Positions 26,628-37,084 are shown, counted from the stretch's first letter. The stretch: 64,000 nucleotides of DNA from Neisseria wadsworthii 9715 (GCF_000227765.1 NZ_JH165159.1:1626675-1690674), one strand, 5' to 3'. Notes: generated from the sequence alone by a model not told the origin. Numbers and translations are program-made.

Positions 26628-29351
26628 TTAAAACTTTTTGCTCAAAGAAAAACGGAACGCCCTACCCGGTGCCGGCATATTCGACCGGGTAATCGGGTCG
26701 AAATAATAGCGGTTGGTCAGGTTGGTGCCCGAAAACTCCACACTTAGGTCGTTTTTAAAGTTGTATTTCACATAGGCATCCACAATGGCGGCAGCATGCC
26801 ATGGAATTGAGCCGTTCAACCCGGTCACATTGGTATCAGAATTGCGATAGTATTTTTGGGCATACTCTTTCGCTTCCGCCGAACGCTTGTAGCCGGTATG
26901 GTAGGTCAGGCGGCCGCCCGCTTCCAGCTTGCAGTCGAAGAAACGGCCGCCCACCAGCAAATTGAAATTGTATTTCGGCAATTCCATATTATACATGTAG
27001 CCCAATGGGAAACCGCCGTCTATACATTTCGGCGATTGACCGAAATCAACATCCGTCCGCGCCGCCTGATTTTCATCACACACGCGGTTGCTCAGCAGAT
27101 AATTAGCGCCCAATTCGGCAAAAAACTTGCCGTTATCACAGCGGGAAGAAAGCTCCAAGCCCGAAGTGGCCCATTTGTCGCGCTGTATAAAAGTGAGTTC
27201 GTCGCCTCGGTCTATCGGGTTTCGGATGGTGTTTTTATACCATGCCCAGCTTAATATCGGCATTTTCAGGATTGCCCGGCAAGATGTGCCGTAAATTGTG
27301 CACATAGTCGATTTTCAGATTGGTACCGCGCTCCGGCTTCATTTTGTAGGAACGTCGGCTTGCGCTAAAGCCGGAAATGTCCTCGAAGCTGCTCGGCATC
27401 CGTGTGGTTTGCGCCCATCTGCCGTAAAGCCTGCCGTTGTCGCCCAACCGGTAAGATAAGGAAAAAGTGGGCGACCAGGCATGTGCTTTTCTTTTAATCA
27501 GCTTCTCCTTCCAACCCGAGTTTTCCAAAGCTGCCATTTGCGCTCTGAGTGTTCCGGCTTTAGCTTCCAATTCTGGTCTGCGCTCCGGTTCGAAGTTTTT
27601 TCCAAACTATCTTCAATCAAGCTCAAATCCCTTCCCAGAGATTGGTATCTTGCAAGCACGCCGTCGCTTTCGCCGCCGATATCAATATTCTCTATCTGCT
27701 TACCGTTCTGTCCCGACAATTGCGGCACCCGCCAGCCGTTTTTCTCTGCTTGGCCGTTTAAGAAAGGGTTGTCTGAGCGCGATATTTTGCCGTATTCATC
27801 ACGCGGAATCATATAAGTATTGCTCTGCCAAGCTAGCTGATCCGCTTCCTGCTCAGTCATACCGGTTTCAATATAGCTTCTGCTTAAGCGCTTTGTCCTG
27901 CTCTTCATAATGGATAATATAGCCAAGCTCGCCGGATAATATGCTATTCAGCTTGCCGTAATCCTCTCCCGTCATGGTATATTCCGGCGACACGCCGTTA
28001 CGCCGCAAATTATCCTTTGATAAGTGATTTTGCCGCTCATTCCACTCTATTCTCTCTCTTTCCATAAATAAATCATGCAATGAACGGGTTTTGCCCAGCA
28101 ATTCATTTGCCCAAGTGTCTTCAGAGCTGTAATGGTTGTAGCGCGCGCCGGCATTTACCGAAATCCGGTCTGTCGGCCGCCAATTGAAATTGAAATAAAG
28201 TTTATATTCATCCCGTTTACCTTGCCTAGGCGTGCTACCCAAGATACATCTTGCTCCGCCAACTTCCTCCAAGTATCGTCCGGCGTGCCGAGCTTTTCAT
28301 ATTGATAGCTGCCGCCCAAGGTTAAGTTTAAAGTGTCGTGCAGCTTCATTTTATTGGTCAGGTAAACGCCCAAACGGTTATTGGTGTTCTTATTCAGCGA
28401 GCCGTGAAGAACGGTGGTTCTCTGCAGGCTACTCAAGCTATGGTTTCGCGAATTTTTATAGTTGCCCAAATCGTAAACCATGCCACCGCTGTTTTGCAGC
28501 ATCATATCGGCTTTGTTCAACCAAATGCCGCTTTCCAAATCAAGCCAGCGGTTTTCTGGCTTCCAGCGGTAATCCAGCGTGTAGGTATCCATTTTGATTT
28601 TGCTTAAAGGCCATTGCGGCAGTAGGGGGCCGTCTCTTGTTTCTATACCATAAATCCTTGAGGGCATAATTTCACCGTATCGGCTGTCCAAGCGACGGTA
28701 GCCAAGCTGGATAGACTGTTTGTCGGTAAGTTTGAACGTACCTTTCAGCAAAAAATAGCGGTTGTTCAAAGAAGTGTTCAATACTTCGCTACGCTCTTCA
28801 AACATATTCTCCTGAATATTTTGTGAAGCAATACCGGGAATGATCACTCCCCCTGCATGATAAATCTGCTCATAACGGTGCTTGCCGCCCTTACCTGGAT
28901 AATGGTTGCCGTGATAGCGGTAGGCATAAGCGGCCACCAGCTCCGTGCGATCGGTTTTGGCCGCCACGGCAACCCGCGCAGCTTGATCATGCCCGAATGT
29001 TTTGGCATCGCCGCCTGCTTTTTTAGGCAACTTGTGAAAATGGTTGGCCAAATCTTGATAGCTGACGCGCAGCTGTGTGCCCACCAGATTGAGGTCGGGA
29101 ACACGTTCACCCGCCATATTATTGGCCGCTTCCACCCGGATATCGGCACCGAATTTGCGGTCGGGCTTTACAATATCGTCGGCTTCCAGTGTTTTAATCG
29201 CAATGCCGCCTACCGAGCTTTCAAACCCGCAGGTCAGCGAAGCGCCTTTTTCCACCCTGATGCTGCTGATCAGCATCGGGCCGATATTAAGTGCGGCTTT
29301 TGCTACCGTTATATCCTCTCCAAACCGTAACGCCGTTTTCGGCGCCGTCAA
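26628..29351 (-). pseudogene. decayed TonB-dependent outer-membrane receptor
   Basis: Five consecutive pieces in changing frames together spell one TonB-dependent receptor: 29351-28155 (part of plug and early barrel), 28272-27868, 27926-27498, 27570-27235 and 27305-26628, so at least four frameshifts. Landmarks are ISSIRVEKGASLTCGFES and GGIAIKTLEADDI in the plug and the barrel end NRYYFDPITRSNMPAPGRAF with terminal Phe. Signal peptide, TonB box and the first part of the plug are missing. Such receptors import iron or haem complexes. It diverges from a broken Slam gene, suggesting an old Slam-dependent haem/iron uptake locus. The present gene cannot make a working receptor. Confidence 0.85.
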
Positions 29352-29475
29352 TCGTTATATAACAACTTTAACCGTACATGCGACACAGCTTTCGGCGTTA
29401 AACGCTAACCAACTCTTTTTTAATCAAAACAACCGATACAGTGACGTGCTGTATCAGTTTCCTCATTCATTGTTT

Positions 29476-29486
29476 TCAGACAGGCT
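29476..29486 (-). repeat. partial DUS before the Slam remnant
   Basis: TTCAGACAGGC followed by T in place of A (about 29476-29487), directly before the first ATG of the Slam remnant. Confidence 0.6.
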
Positions 29487-29489
29487 TTT

Positions 29490-30534
29490 ATGTTGAAAAG
29501 ATTAGTTTATTTCTGTTTAGCACGTTTATTATTTGAAGACCAATTAAATCAGGAATCAGCGGAAGAGTTTGCCAAAATTCCTGCGGAGCAAGTGTCCGAA
29601 GCAGTAAAAGACAATACCCGCTTATTTCAATGCTTTGGAAAATCGACAAAAATGGCAAGACTCTGTTTCTAGAGGTTTAATATGGAGCAGCAATATAAAC
29701 GAAGGCTCAGACGGTCCGGAGTGCCTGCATATTGAAGAATTAGGCGACATTTGGGAGCATTGTCAAAACGGCGAACCATCGGAAAAAGCGCTTGGCATCA
29801 ATTATGAAGCCGCCGCTTCCCGCCGCTTTCAAATCAGCGGACACCACGGCTTGAACACCCGCATACTGGCATACGGCAAAATCTACCGAAACCATCAAAA
29901 ATACAATGAACACACGCTCAATGTAAGCGCAGGCTACCAATTTGCCAACGCCAAGCGCACAGTCACTTTGGCGCCTTTGTGGGAATGGAGCAGCAGCGGC
30001 CAACATGCACAACACCGCGCTTACGGCGCCCGCGCAGAATGGAACGAAGCCCGCAGCCGCTGGTCGTGGAACACCGAAGCCGAATGGAAAAAGCAGGTCT
30101 ATTTCAACAGCGACATGAAACACAATAACCACCGCCTGTTTTCCGTGTTCAACACTTTGTCATACGGCTTGCGGGATGATGTTGTAATCTTCGGCGGTTT
30201 GGACTGGCAGCAGCGCTTTTCCGAAGAACCGACCGAAAGCTACCGCCAACCCGCTATCCGGCTGGGAGCGGCAAAACAATTTGCCGGCGGCTTCGACGCC
30301 TCGCTCTACACCCTGCTCCGCCACCGCTCCTACAAACAAGAAAATGAATTCTTAGGCAAACGGCGCAGGGATAACGAACAAATCTACACCTTAAACCTCG
30401 GCTCCGACCGCTGGAAAATAGCCGATATGAAACCTGTATTCACACTCAAACACCGCCGCGTTAATAGCAATATCAAATGGTTAAACAGTTTCAAACAAAA
30501 TGAAATCGGCATTTCTCTAATAAAGCAGTTTTAA
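29490..30534 (+). pseudogene. broken Slam (surface lipoprotein assembly modulator)
   Basis: The C-terminal ~290 residues (from 29635) form a Slam/DUF560-type 14-strand barrel: GLIWSSNINEGSDG, ALGINYEAAASRRFQISG, HTLNVSAGYQFANAKR and the end SFKQNEIGISLIKQF. Slam proteins bring lipoproteins such as TbpB or HpuA, or haemophores, across the outer membrane in Neisseria. Upstream, 29490-29672 holds a short start (MLKRLVYFCLARLL) in another frame, and most of the periplasmic TPR domain is absent. The gene is therefore deleted and frameshifted. No substrate lipoprotein gene remains between it and the receptor remnant. Confidence 0.75.
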
Positions 30535-30544
30535 AACCCGCCAA

Positions 30545-30571
30545 TGCCTGTCTGAAAGTTTCAGACAGGCA
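30545..30571. terminator. inverted DUS pair after the Slam remnant
   Basis: TGCCTGTCTGAA (30545-30556) and TTCAGACAGGCA (30560-30571) with a 3-base loop. Confidence 0.85.
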
Positions 30572-30650
30572 TTAGTTACATGCCGGCGCCGCCCAGTTTT
30601 AAAGCTGTTGTGTTAAAATCCGAATCTATTTTTCATTCAAACACATTCTT

Positions 30651-32639
30651 ATGTCGAACCCAGCAAAGCAATACAGCGAATCCAGCATCACCGTCCTCAA
30701 AGGCTTGGAGCCGGTAAAAGAACGGCCGGGCATGTACACCCGCACCGACAGCCCCACCCACATCTGCCAAGAAGTGATCGACAACGCCTCCGACGAAGCA
30801 CTCGGCGGTTTTGCCGATGAAATCAAAGTGGAAATCCATGAAGACGGCTCGCTTTCCGTGCGCGACAACGGGCGCGGCATTCCGGTGGGGCTGCATCCGG
30901 TGGAAGGTTTGCCGGTGGTGGAGCTGGTATTCACGCAGCTTCATGCGGGCGGCAAGTTTAACAAGAAAGACGGCGGCAGCGCGTATGCCTTTTCAGGCGG
31001 CCTGCACGGGGTGGGCGTGTCGGTAACCAACGCGCTTTCCAAACGCCTCGAAGTTACCGTGAAGCGCGAAGGCAAAATCCACCGCATCGTGTTTGCGGGC
31101 GGTGCGGTGGTGGAGCCGCTGGCCGAAGTCGGCAAATGTGCGGTGAAAGACAGCGGCACCGAAGTGCGCGTGTGGCCCGACGGCAAATATTTTGAAAGCC
31201 CGCAATACAGCATAGCCGAACTCGAACGCCTGTTGCGCGCTAAAGCCGTGTTGCTGCCGGGCGTTACCGTGTCGCTTACCCGCCCCGTTAAAGGCCTGTC
31301 TGAAAAAGAAGTGCAGACATGGCATTACCCCAACGGCCTCAAAAGCTATCTGCTCGACTTAATCAGCGAGGCGCAGGAAGCCGTGCCGGTGTTCGCTTCG
31401 GAAAACTATATTTCAGACGGCCACGACAGCGATTTCAGCACGGGCGAAGGCGCGGCGTTTGCGCTCACTTGGCTGGAAGAAGGCTCGTGCAACAGCGAAA
31501 GCTATGTCAACCTGATTCCCACCCCGCTCGGCGGCACGCACGAAGCAGGCTTGCGGCAGGCGGTGTTCCAAGCGGTAAACAACTTCATCAACCACCACAA
31601 CCTGCTGCCGCGCGGCGTGAAAGTGCAGAGCGACGACGTGTTCGGCCGCGTGGCATTCGTGTTGTCCGCCCGCGTGCTCGACCCGCAATTCCAAGGCCAA
31701 ACCAAAGACAAGCTCACCAACCGCGACGCGCTCAAGCTCGTGGCCGCCGTATCGGGCGACCCGCTGGAATTGTGGCTCAACCAAAACGTCGAAGCCGGTA
31801 AAAAAATCGCCGAACTCGCCATCAAGCAGGCACAGGCACGGATGCGTTCGGTGAAGAAAATCGAAAAGAAAAAAGGCAGCGGCGTGGCCGTGCTGCCCGG
31901 CAAGCTCACCGATTGCGAAAGCGAAGACATCCGCGAAAACGAACTCTTCTTAGTGGAGGGCGATTCGGCAGGCGGCTCGGCCAAACTCGCGCGCGATAAA
32001 GCCACCCAAGCCATTTTGCCCTTGCGCGGCAAAGTGTTGAACAGCTTTGAAGTGCATCAAGACCAACTGTTCGGCAATGCCGAAATCCACGACATCGCCG
32101 TCGCCATCGGCGTTGACCCGCACGGCACGAACGACAACCCCGATTTAAGCGGCCTGCGTTACGGCAAAATCGCCATCCTCTCCGATGCCGACGTGGACGG
32201 CTCGCACATCCAAGTGCTGCTGCTCACCTTGTTTTACCGCCACTTCCCCAAACTGGTTTCAGACGGCCACATCTATGTCGCCCAGCCGCCGCTGTTTCGC
32301 GTGGATGTGAACGCACAAGGCAAAAGCAAACCCGCGCGCAAATTCTACGCACTCGATCAGGGCGAATTGGACGGCATTTTGGAGCGGCTGCAAAAAGAAG
32401 GTGTAAAAGAAACCGCCTATTCCATCAGCCGTTTCAAAGGCTTGGGCGAGATGAACCCCGATCAGCTCAAAGACACCACCATGCACCCCGACACCCGCCG
32501 CTTGTTGCGGGTCAGCATTCCCGAAGGTGCGGGAAAAGAAACGCATGATATTTTTGTCAAACTGATGGGCAAAGGCGAAGCCGCCAGTCGCCGCGCATGG
32601 ATGGAAGCCGAAGGCGATAAAGCTGAAGTGGATATTTAA
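30651..32639 (+). CDS. parE: DNA topoisomerase IV subunit B
   Basis: A 662-residue GHKL ATPase subunit that, with ParC, unlinks daughter chromosomes. The ATP site shows EVIDNASDEALGG (~43), DNGRGIPVGLHP (~73) and SGGLHGVGVSVTNALS (~117). The TOPRIM domain has LVEGDSAGGSAKLARD (~428) and SDADVDGSHI (~508). Length and the GLEPVKERPGMY start fit ParE better than GyrB, which has an extra ~170 residues in gram-negatives. Inside the gene are two TTCAGACGGCC words (31412, 32258) of the AG dialect and one GGCCTGTCTGAA (31293). ATG 30651 starts MSNPAKQYSESSITVLKGLE. Confidence 0.95.
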   Translation: MSNPAKQYSESSITVLKGLEPVKERPGMYTRTDSPTHICQEVIDNASDEALGGFADEIKVEIHEDGSLSVRDNGRGIPVGLHPVEGLPVVELVFTQLHAGGKFNKKDGGSAYAFSGGLHGVGVSVTNALSKRLEVTVKREGKIHRIVFAGGAVVEPLAEVGKCAVKDSGTEVRVWPDGKYFESPQYSIAELERLLRAKAVLLPGVTVSLTRPVKGLSEKEVQTWHYPNGLKSYLLDLISEAQEAVPVFASENYISDGHDSDFSTGEGAAFALTWLEEGSCNSESYVNLIPTPLGGTHEAGLRQAVFQAVNNFINHHNLLPRGVKVQSDDVFGRVAFVLSARVLDPQFQGQTKDKLTNRDALKLVAAVSGDPLELWLNQNVEAGKKIAELAIKQAQARMRSVKKIEKKKGSGVAVLPGKLTDCESEDIRENELFLVEGDSAGGSAKLARDKATQAILPLRGKVLNSFEVHQDQLFGNAEIHDIAVAIGVDPHGTNDNPDLSGLRYGKIAILSDADVDGSHIQVLLLTLFYRHFPKLVSDGHIYVAQPPLFRVDVNAQGKSKPARKFYALDQGELDGILERLQKEGVKETAYSISRFKGLGEMNPDQLKDTTMHPDTRRLLRVSIPEGAGKETHDIFVKLMGKGEAASRRAWMEAEGDKAEVDI

Positions 32640-32750
32640 ACTTAAAGCCTTTACAAAACAACCATTCGCGCAGCTGAAGAATGATGAACTTATCATTAAG
32701 AAAAACATTCTAAACGCTTGGTAGTTCAAGACAGTCTTTTTAATAAAGAA

Positions 32751-32780
32751 TGCCTGTCTGAAAATGTTTTCAGACAGGCA
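32751..32780. terminator. inverted DUS pair before rbsK
   Basis: TGCCTGTCTGAA (32751-32762) and TTCAGACAGGCA (32769-32780), 111 bases after parE. Likely the parE terminator. Confidence 0.85.
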
Positions 32781-32824
32781 TATCATATATTTTCAAGCAA
32801 AACCTGTTATCGCCGGAGAATCAA

Positions 32825-33724
32825 ATGAATGCCCACAAAATCGTCGTTATCGGCAGCATTAATATGGATTTAGTTACCTCATCGCCCCGTTTTCCTAAAC
32901 CGGGCGAAACCTTACTAGGAACGGGTTTTCATCAATATATGGGCGGAAAAGGGGCCAATCAGGCCGTGGCCGCCGCGCGCTTAGGCGCAGAAGTTTCACT
33001 TATCGGCGCGGTTGGTTCGGATCATTTCGGGCAGGCTTTATTAGACAATCTGCGAAAAGAACATGTCAACACGGATGCCGTGCGCATTATTCAAGACCGG
33101 CCCAGTGGAATGGCAAACATCACGGTAGCAGAAGGCGATAACCATATTATTGTGGTTTCAGGCGCCAACTTTTCACTTACCCCGACTGATATACATAACG
33201 AAGAACAACGTATTGCCAATGCCGATGTGGTTATGGCACAACTGGAAACCCCGCTAGACACTGTAATTGCCGGCGCCGAGCTGGCGAAAAAATACAGTAA
33301 GCCCTTTATTCTCAACCCCGCTCCCGCTCAAAAACTGCCGCAGGAGCTAATCAATTTAACCAGCATACTTACCCCAAACGCTTACGAGCTCGCGATTAGC
33401 TTAGGCCTGTCTGAAAACTTGTCTCCGGAAGAAATGTTACGACAATCACCTTGCCAAGTGGTCATGACTTTAGGTTCAAAAGGCGCACTATTCAATGATG
33501 AAACCGGCGCACAATATAGCCAGCCCAGCTTTACAGTCACTCCTGTCGACACAACCGGCGCAGGCGATACGTTCAATGGTGCTTTAGCAGTGTTCCTTAA
33601 ACAAGGTTTACACGAGGCAGTAAAAAAAGCCTGCGCGGCCGCAGCCATTTCAGTTACCCGCCCGGGCGCACAAGGTGGCATGCCTTTATATAAGGAATTG
33701 GAAGCGTTTTTAACCAAACAATAA
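32825..33724 (+). CDS. rbsK: ribokinase
   Basis: A 299-residue PfkB-family sugar kinase that phosphorylates ribose to ribose-5-phosphate. Ribokinase features are VIGSINMDLVTSSPRFPKPG at the N-terminus, GGKGANQAVAAARLGA (~40, substrate binding) and the catalytic DTTGAGDTFNGALAVF (~240) with the catalytic Asp in GAGD. A GGAGA ribosome site precedes ATG 32825. No ribose transporter is adjacent, so the source of ribose is open; the nucleoside hydrolase at 37168 could supply it, which is only inference. One GGCCTGTCTGAA word lies inside (33403). Confidence 0.92.
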   Translation: MNAHKIVVIGSINMDLVTSSPRFPKPGETLLGTGFHQYMGGKGANQAVAAARLGAEVSLIGAVGSDHFGQALLDNLRKEHVNTDAVRIIQDRPSGMANITVAEGDNHIIVVSGANFSLTPTDIHNEEQRIANADVVMAQLETPLDTVIAGAELAKKYSKPFILNPAPAQKLPQELINLTSILTPNAYELAISLGLSENLSPEEMLRQSPCQVVMTLGSKGALFNDETGAQYSQPSFTVTPVDTTGAGDTFNGALAVFLKQGLHEAVKKACAAAAISVTRPGAQGGMPLYKELEAFLTKQ

Positions 33725-33802
33725 ACCGGCTACCGAAAAAGCCGGAAACATATCACTCTGCTTGACGAATATAATGTAACTTCTGAATCGCAAATAAGGT
33801 AA

Positions 33803-33836
33803 TACCTGTCTGAAAAATCACTTTTTCAGACAGGTA
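33803..33836. terminator. inverted DUS pair, variant TACCTGTCTGAA
   Basis: TACCTGTCTGAA (33803-33814) and its exact complement (33825-33836). Both arms carry the same G-to-A change, so base pairing is kept. Shared by rbsK and the convergent hexosaminidase gene. Confidence 0.8.
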
Positions 33837-33856
33837 TTTCTCAAATTACTCTTTGT

Positions 33857-36037
33857 TTAAACCACTTCTACCACTATGTCAGTATCAACATACAAGTGAT
33901 TATTGCCGTGTTTATACAGGCTATAGCTCACATTGTCTTTCAACTCACTGGCACCACTGAATGACCAATCTGAAGACAATGTCAACATGTCATCGGTATC
34001 ACCGTTGAGCCATACGAAGGAATAGCTGGAAAGCAAATCGTCAGCCAGAGAAACATCAACCAACTCCGAAGCAGAACTCTTCAGATTGATTACTTCACCA
34101 TCTCGATTTTCTTTCGTAATATCCAAAGTTACTTTCGACAAATCGTCTTTATTAATTGAATCCGCATTGGTTTTGCTGATCAACGCTGCCAAACCGTTGG
34201 CGCTCCATTCGTAAATCTGATCATCAGTCAGATTATCGGCATTTTCACCCCAAATCGTTAAGGACGAGCCAATGACCTTTCCGGTATCGGTAATCAGGTC
34301 GGAATGATCTTTACCATCCCAAACGCTCAAATCCCACATAGCTTGAATATCGCTGGCCATATGTGCACCGCTTTCGGCATTGGTTACGCCGTCATCGGGT
34401 ACGAAATACAGGTAATACCAGTTGTAATTCAAAACATCAAAGCCGTCGTCCAGCAAGTCTTTCATGCTTGCGCGCTCTGCGCGACGATCAGCTGCCACCG
34501 AATCAACACCCGGATTACCGTCGTAACTCCAATAGGTAATTTCGATTGAATGGTTTAATTCTTTCAAGCTGGTTTTCAAAAGGCCGTCGTTCCACATGCG
34601 TGTTTTCAAGCCTTGCTCTTCCAAGAATTTCGATAAGGTATTGGCATAAGTGATGAACTCGTGATTGTTCAAAGCACTGTAACCAAACTCATCACCGCCG
34701 ATATGGAAGTGTTTGCTATTGCCCTGCATCAAGCCGATTACTTCGGTATAAAGGCTCTTCACAAAATCAATAGCCTTAGGATCGGTAATCTTGATTTCAT
34801 CGTTTACCACTTCGGATTTGATGCTCTTCACATAATCCGCACCTTTGTGATGCTCCAACAAATCAAAGATTGCGTCCATATGATTGGGCGTGTCTACCTC
34901 CGGAATCAGCTCTACACCTTTGGCTTTAGCATGAGACACAATATCGGCAATCTGCTCGTAGCTCAAAAACTGTTTGCCTGTTTTAGGATTGGTGTAAGTA
35001 CCGTCTTCATTTTGGGTAGCATTCGCAGCGCGTTGATCAAGCACGGTGCTTTCAAACGCGTAATTTTCATCGTCCGATAAATGCAGTTGCAAAAACGTGC
35101 CGCCTGATTTGCTGATGGTATCAATATATTTTTTAATTACATCGGCAGAATAGAAATGTTTGGCAATATCCAGCGTCAAACCACTTTGCTTGCCATTTAC
35201 TGCAGGTTGCGGCGCGGGCTCTGCTTGCTCTGTTGCAGAATGATTAGGGTCAACGATATTGCCGGTGCCCTCTGTTGTTTCCGGCACAATGTTTTCTTTA
35301 GCCGAAGGAGTCGATTCCGGCGCATTATTGCTTTCTTTCGGTGTTGAATTTTCTACTTTTGTTTCCGGCTTAGGAGCGGGCTCTTCCGATGGTTTAATGT
35401 CACTGGCAGGTGGAGAAGCAGGGTCTTCAGCAGGCTTGGCTTCCTCAGCAGGTTTAGCTTCAGGCGATTCAGCTGTTACTCGAGCAGTGCTTGGTGTTTG
35501 ATCTTCTTTCACTGAATGTTCTTCAGAAGATGCAGCAGGCTGTGTTACGGAGCGTTCCTCTCCCATGCTCCGCTTTCGAGCTGTTTTTTCTTGACCATTA
35601 TCTGAACTACCACCGGATGAACCTCCGGCAGCTGCCGCAGCCAAACCGGCCAGTAACAAACCCGAACCACCAACAATCCAAGGCATTTTGCCGGAACCTG
35701 AGTCATTGATAGGCGCTATCTCTTCTGCACCACCATCAACAACACTTGAATCATCGGCAACATCAACAGAAGCATTTTTTGCTAAATGTGTATAACCGAT
35801 ATGGTTATGAGCGGTTTGTATTTGATCTTCCGGAATAATCCAATTTTCAGTAAAAAGTTGGTAAGTTTCCTGATCTTCTAGGGCTAAAGCTCCTTCTGAA
35901 TTTAATTCCTCCGCAATTAATTGACCATTCTCAATGTCCGACAAAGGAATTTCTTTTGATTGGTTTATAATCTCTTGCATATGTGTGAGCTCATGTTGTT
36001 TGAATTTTGAACTTGGCATATGATGTTTAAATTTCAT
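33857..36037 (-). CDS. dispersin B-like GH20 hexosaminidase, secreted or surface type
   Basis: A 726-residue protein in four parts. Residues 1-115 are polar; ~117-137 a hydrophobic/glycine patch (PWIVGGSGLLLAGLAAAAAG); ~140-280 a Pro/Glu/Ser/Lys linker; ~282-630 a glycoside hydrolase 20 domain close to dispersin B: GLTLDIAKHFYS, LQLHLSDDENYAFES, ELIPEVDTPNHM, catalytic HIGGDEFGY (Asp-Glu near 448) and ITYWSYDGNPG. Dispersin B cleaves poly-N-acetylglucosamine and disperses biofilm. The last ~85 residues (LNGDTDDMLTLSSDWSF, YSLYKHGNNHLYVDTDIVVE) resemble C-terminal units of type I-secreted adhesins. There is no classical Sec signal. GGGGA precedes ATG 36037. The export route is inference. Confidence 0.8.
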   Translation of the reverse strand: MKFKHHMPSSKFKQHELTHMQEIINQSKEIPLSDIENGQLIAEELNSEGALALEDQETYQLFTENWIIPEDQIQTAHNHIGYTHLAKNASVDVADDSSVVDGGAEEIAPINDSGSGKMPWIVGGSGLLLAGLAAAAAGGSSGGSSDNGQEKTARKRSMGEERSVTQPAASSEEHSVKEDQTPSTARVTAESPEAKPAEEAKPAEDPASPPASDIKPSEEPAPKPETKVENSTPKESNNAPESTPSAKENIVPETTEGTGNIVDPNHSATEQAEPAPQPAVNGKQSGLTLDIAKHFYSADVIKKYIDTISKSGGTFLQLHLSDDENYAFESTVLDQRAANATQNEDGTYTNPKTGKQFLSYEQIADIVSHAKAKGVELIPEVDTPNHMDAIFDLLEHHKGADYVKSIKSEVVNDEIKITDPKAIDFVKSLYTEVIGLMQGNSKHFHIGGDEFGYSALNNHEFITYANTLSKFLEEQGLKTRMWNDGLLKTSLKELNHSIEITYWSYDGNPGVDSVAADRRAERASMKDLLDDGFDVLNYNWYYLYFVPDDGVTNAESGAHMASDIQAMWDLSVWDGKDHSDLITDTGKVIGSSLTIWGENADNLTDDQIYEWSANGLAALISKTNADSINKDDLSKVTLDITKENRDGEVINLKSSASELVDVSLADDLLSSYSFVWLNGDTDDMLTLSSDWSFSGASELKDNVSYSLYKHGNNHLYVDTDIVVEVV

Positions 36038-36090
36038 TTTTGTTCCCCGATAATCTTTAAATTTTCAATATTTGCCCAAATATCAAATAA

Positions 36091-37062
36091 TTAATGAGTT
36101 CTTTTTATCTGAAATTCATACTCTCGTAAAGCATTTTTTATGCCGCTTATCTCTTTTATAGACCGAATACATTGAAATAGCCCATCAGCATGGGGATACG
36201 CTTTTTTCATCATCCCCAACCATTGTTTCAATCTTGCAACAGGATATTTGTTTTCTCCTTCTTTCTCTACGCACAAATCTACAAACAGCAAAATCCAATC
36301 CATGATTTCTTCAAACGGCATTGGCCGAACCGGTTCGCCATTTTCATACTGTTTAATCTGCCTTGCCAAATCCGGCACCATCACAGCCCCACGACCCAGC
36401 ATCACACTGTCGCAACCGCTTTCCTCTTTAATCCCTATATAGTCAGCCAGAGTGAATACATCACCGTTTGCCGTAACCGGAATATCCACAGCTTCAGCAA
36501 TTTTACGCACCCATATCCAATGGGCAGGCGGTTCGTAACCTTCTACTTTAGTGCGTGCATGTACGGTTAAGCCGCAGGCGCCGCCTTCATTAATCGCACA
36601 GGCATTTTCCAAAGCGAGCGTTTTATCCTCAAAACCCAAACGCATTTTTGCCGTAAGTGGTATATGTTCGGGCAAAGCATCCCGTAGGGTTTTCACAATA
36701 CGGAACACTCTGTCCGGCTCCTTCAGTAAAACTGCGCCTCCTTGATGCTTATTTACCGTAGGTGCGGGGCAACCAAAGTTGAGATCGATTTTTTCCACGC
36801 CAAACCGCACTGCTGCCAACGCATTGACTGCCATATTTTCTGCATCACTACCTAAAAGCTGCACTGTACACGGCACACCTGAAAATGTTTTATTACCGTG
36901 TGCAATTTCAGGTGCATATCTTAACCAAGTCGCACGGGAATGCACCGTGTGCGTGATACGCACAAACTCACTCACACACTCGTCAAAACCACCGATACGC
37001 GTTAATAAATCACGCATCACATCATCAGTTAACCCCTGCATCGGGGCCAGCACCAAACGCAT
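36091..37062 (-). CDS. dusC: tRNA-dihydrouridine(16) synthase
   Basis: A 323-residue flavoenzyme that reduces uridine to dihydrouridine in tRNA. FMN barrel motifs: LAPMQGLTDDVMR at the start, VQLLGSDAEN, and catalytic Cys in KIDLNFGCPAPTVNKHQGG (~98). LTVHARTKVEGY and TANGDVFTLADY follow. The short C-terminal helical domain and overall length fit DusC, not DusA or DusB. It diverges from the nucleoside hydrolase gene. Confidence 0.92.
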   Translation of the reverse strand: MRLVLAPMQGLTDDVMRDLLTRIGGFDECVSEFVRITHTVHSRATWLRYAPEIAHGNKTFSGVPCTVQLLGSDAENMAVNALAAVRFGVEKIDLNFGCPAPTVNKHQGGAVLLKEPDRVFRIVKTLRDALPEHIPLTAKMRLGFEDKTLALENACAINEGGACGLTVHARTKVEGYEPPAHWIWVRKIAEAVDIPVTANGDVFTLADYIGIKEESGCDSVMLGRGAVMVPDLARQIKQYENGEPVRPMPFEEIMDWILLFVDLCVEKEGENKYPVARLKQWLGMMKKAYPHADGLFQCIRSIKEISGIKNALREYEFQIKRTH

Positions 37063-37072
37063 ATCTCAACAA

Positions 37073-37084
37073 TGCCTGTCTGAA
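37073..37084 (+). repeat. single DUS, TG dialect
   Basis: Exact TGCCTGTCTGAA in the 105-base gap between divergent dusC and the nucleoside hydrolase gene, where both promoters must lie. Confidence 0.85.

Noticed and set aside
30993-32032. Long antisense frames inside parE
   Set aside because: They mirror a strongly coding, GC-rich gene and show no protein motifs or ribosome sites.
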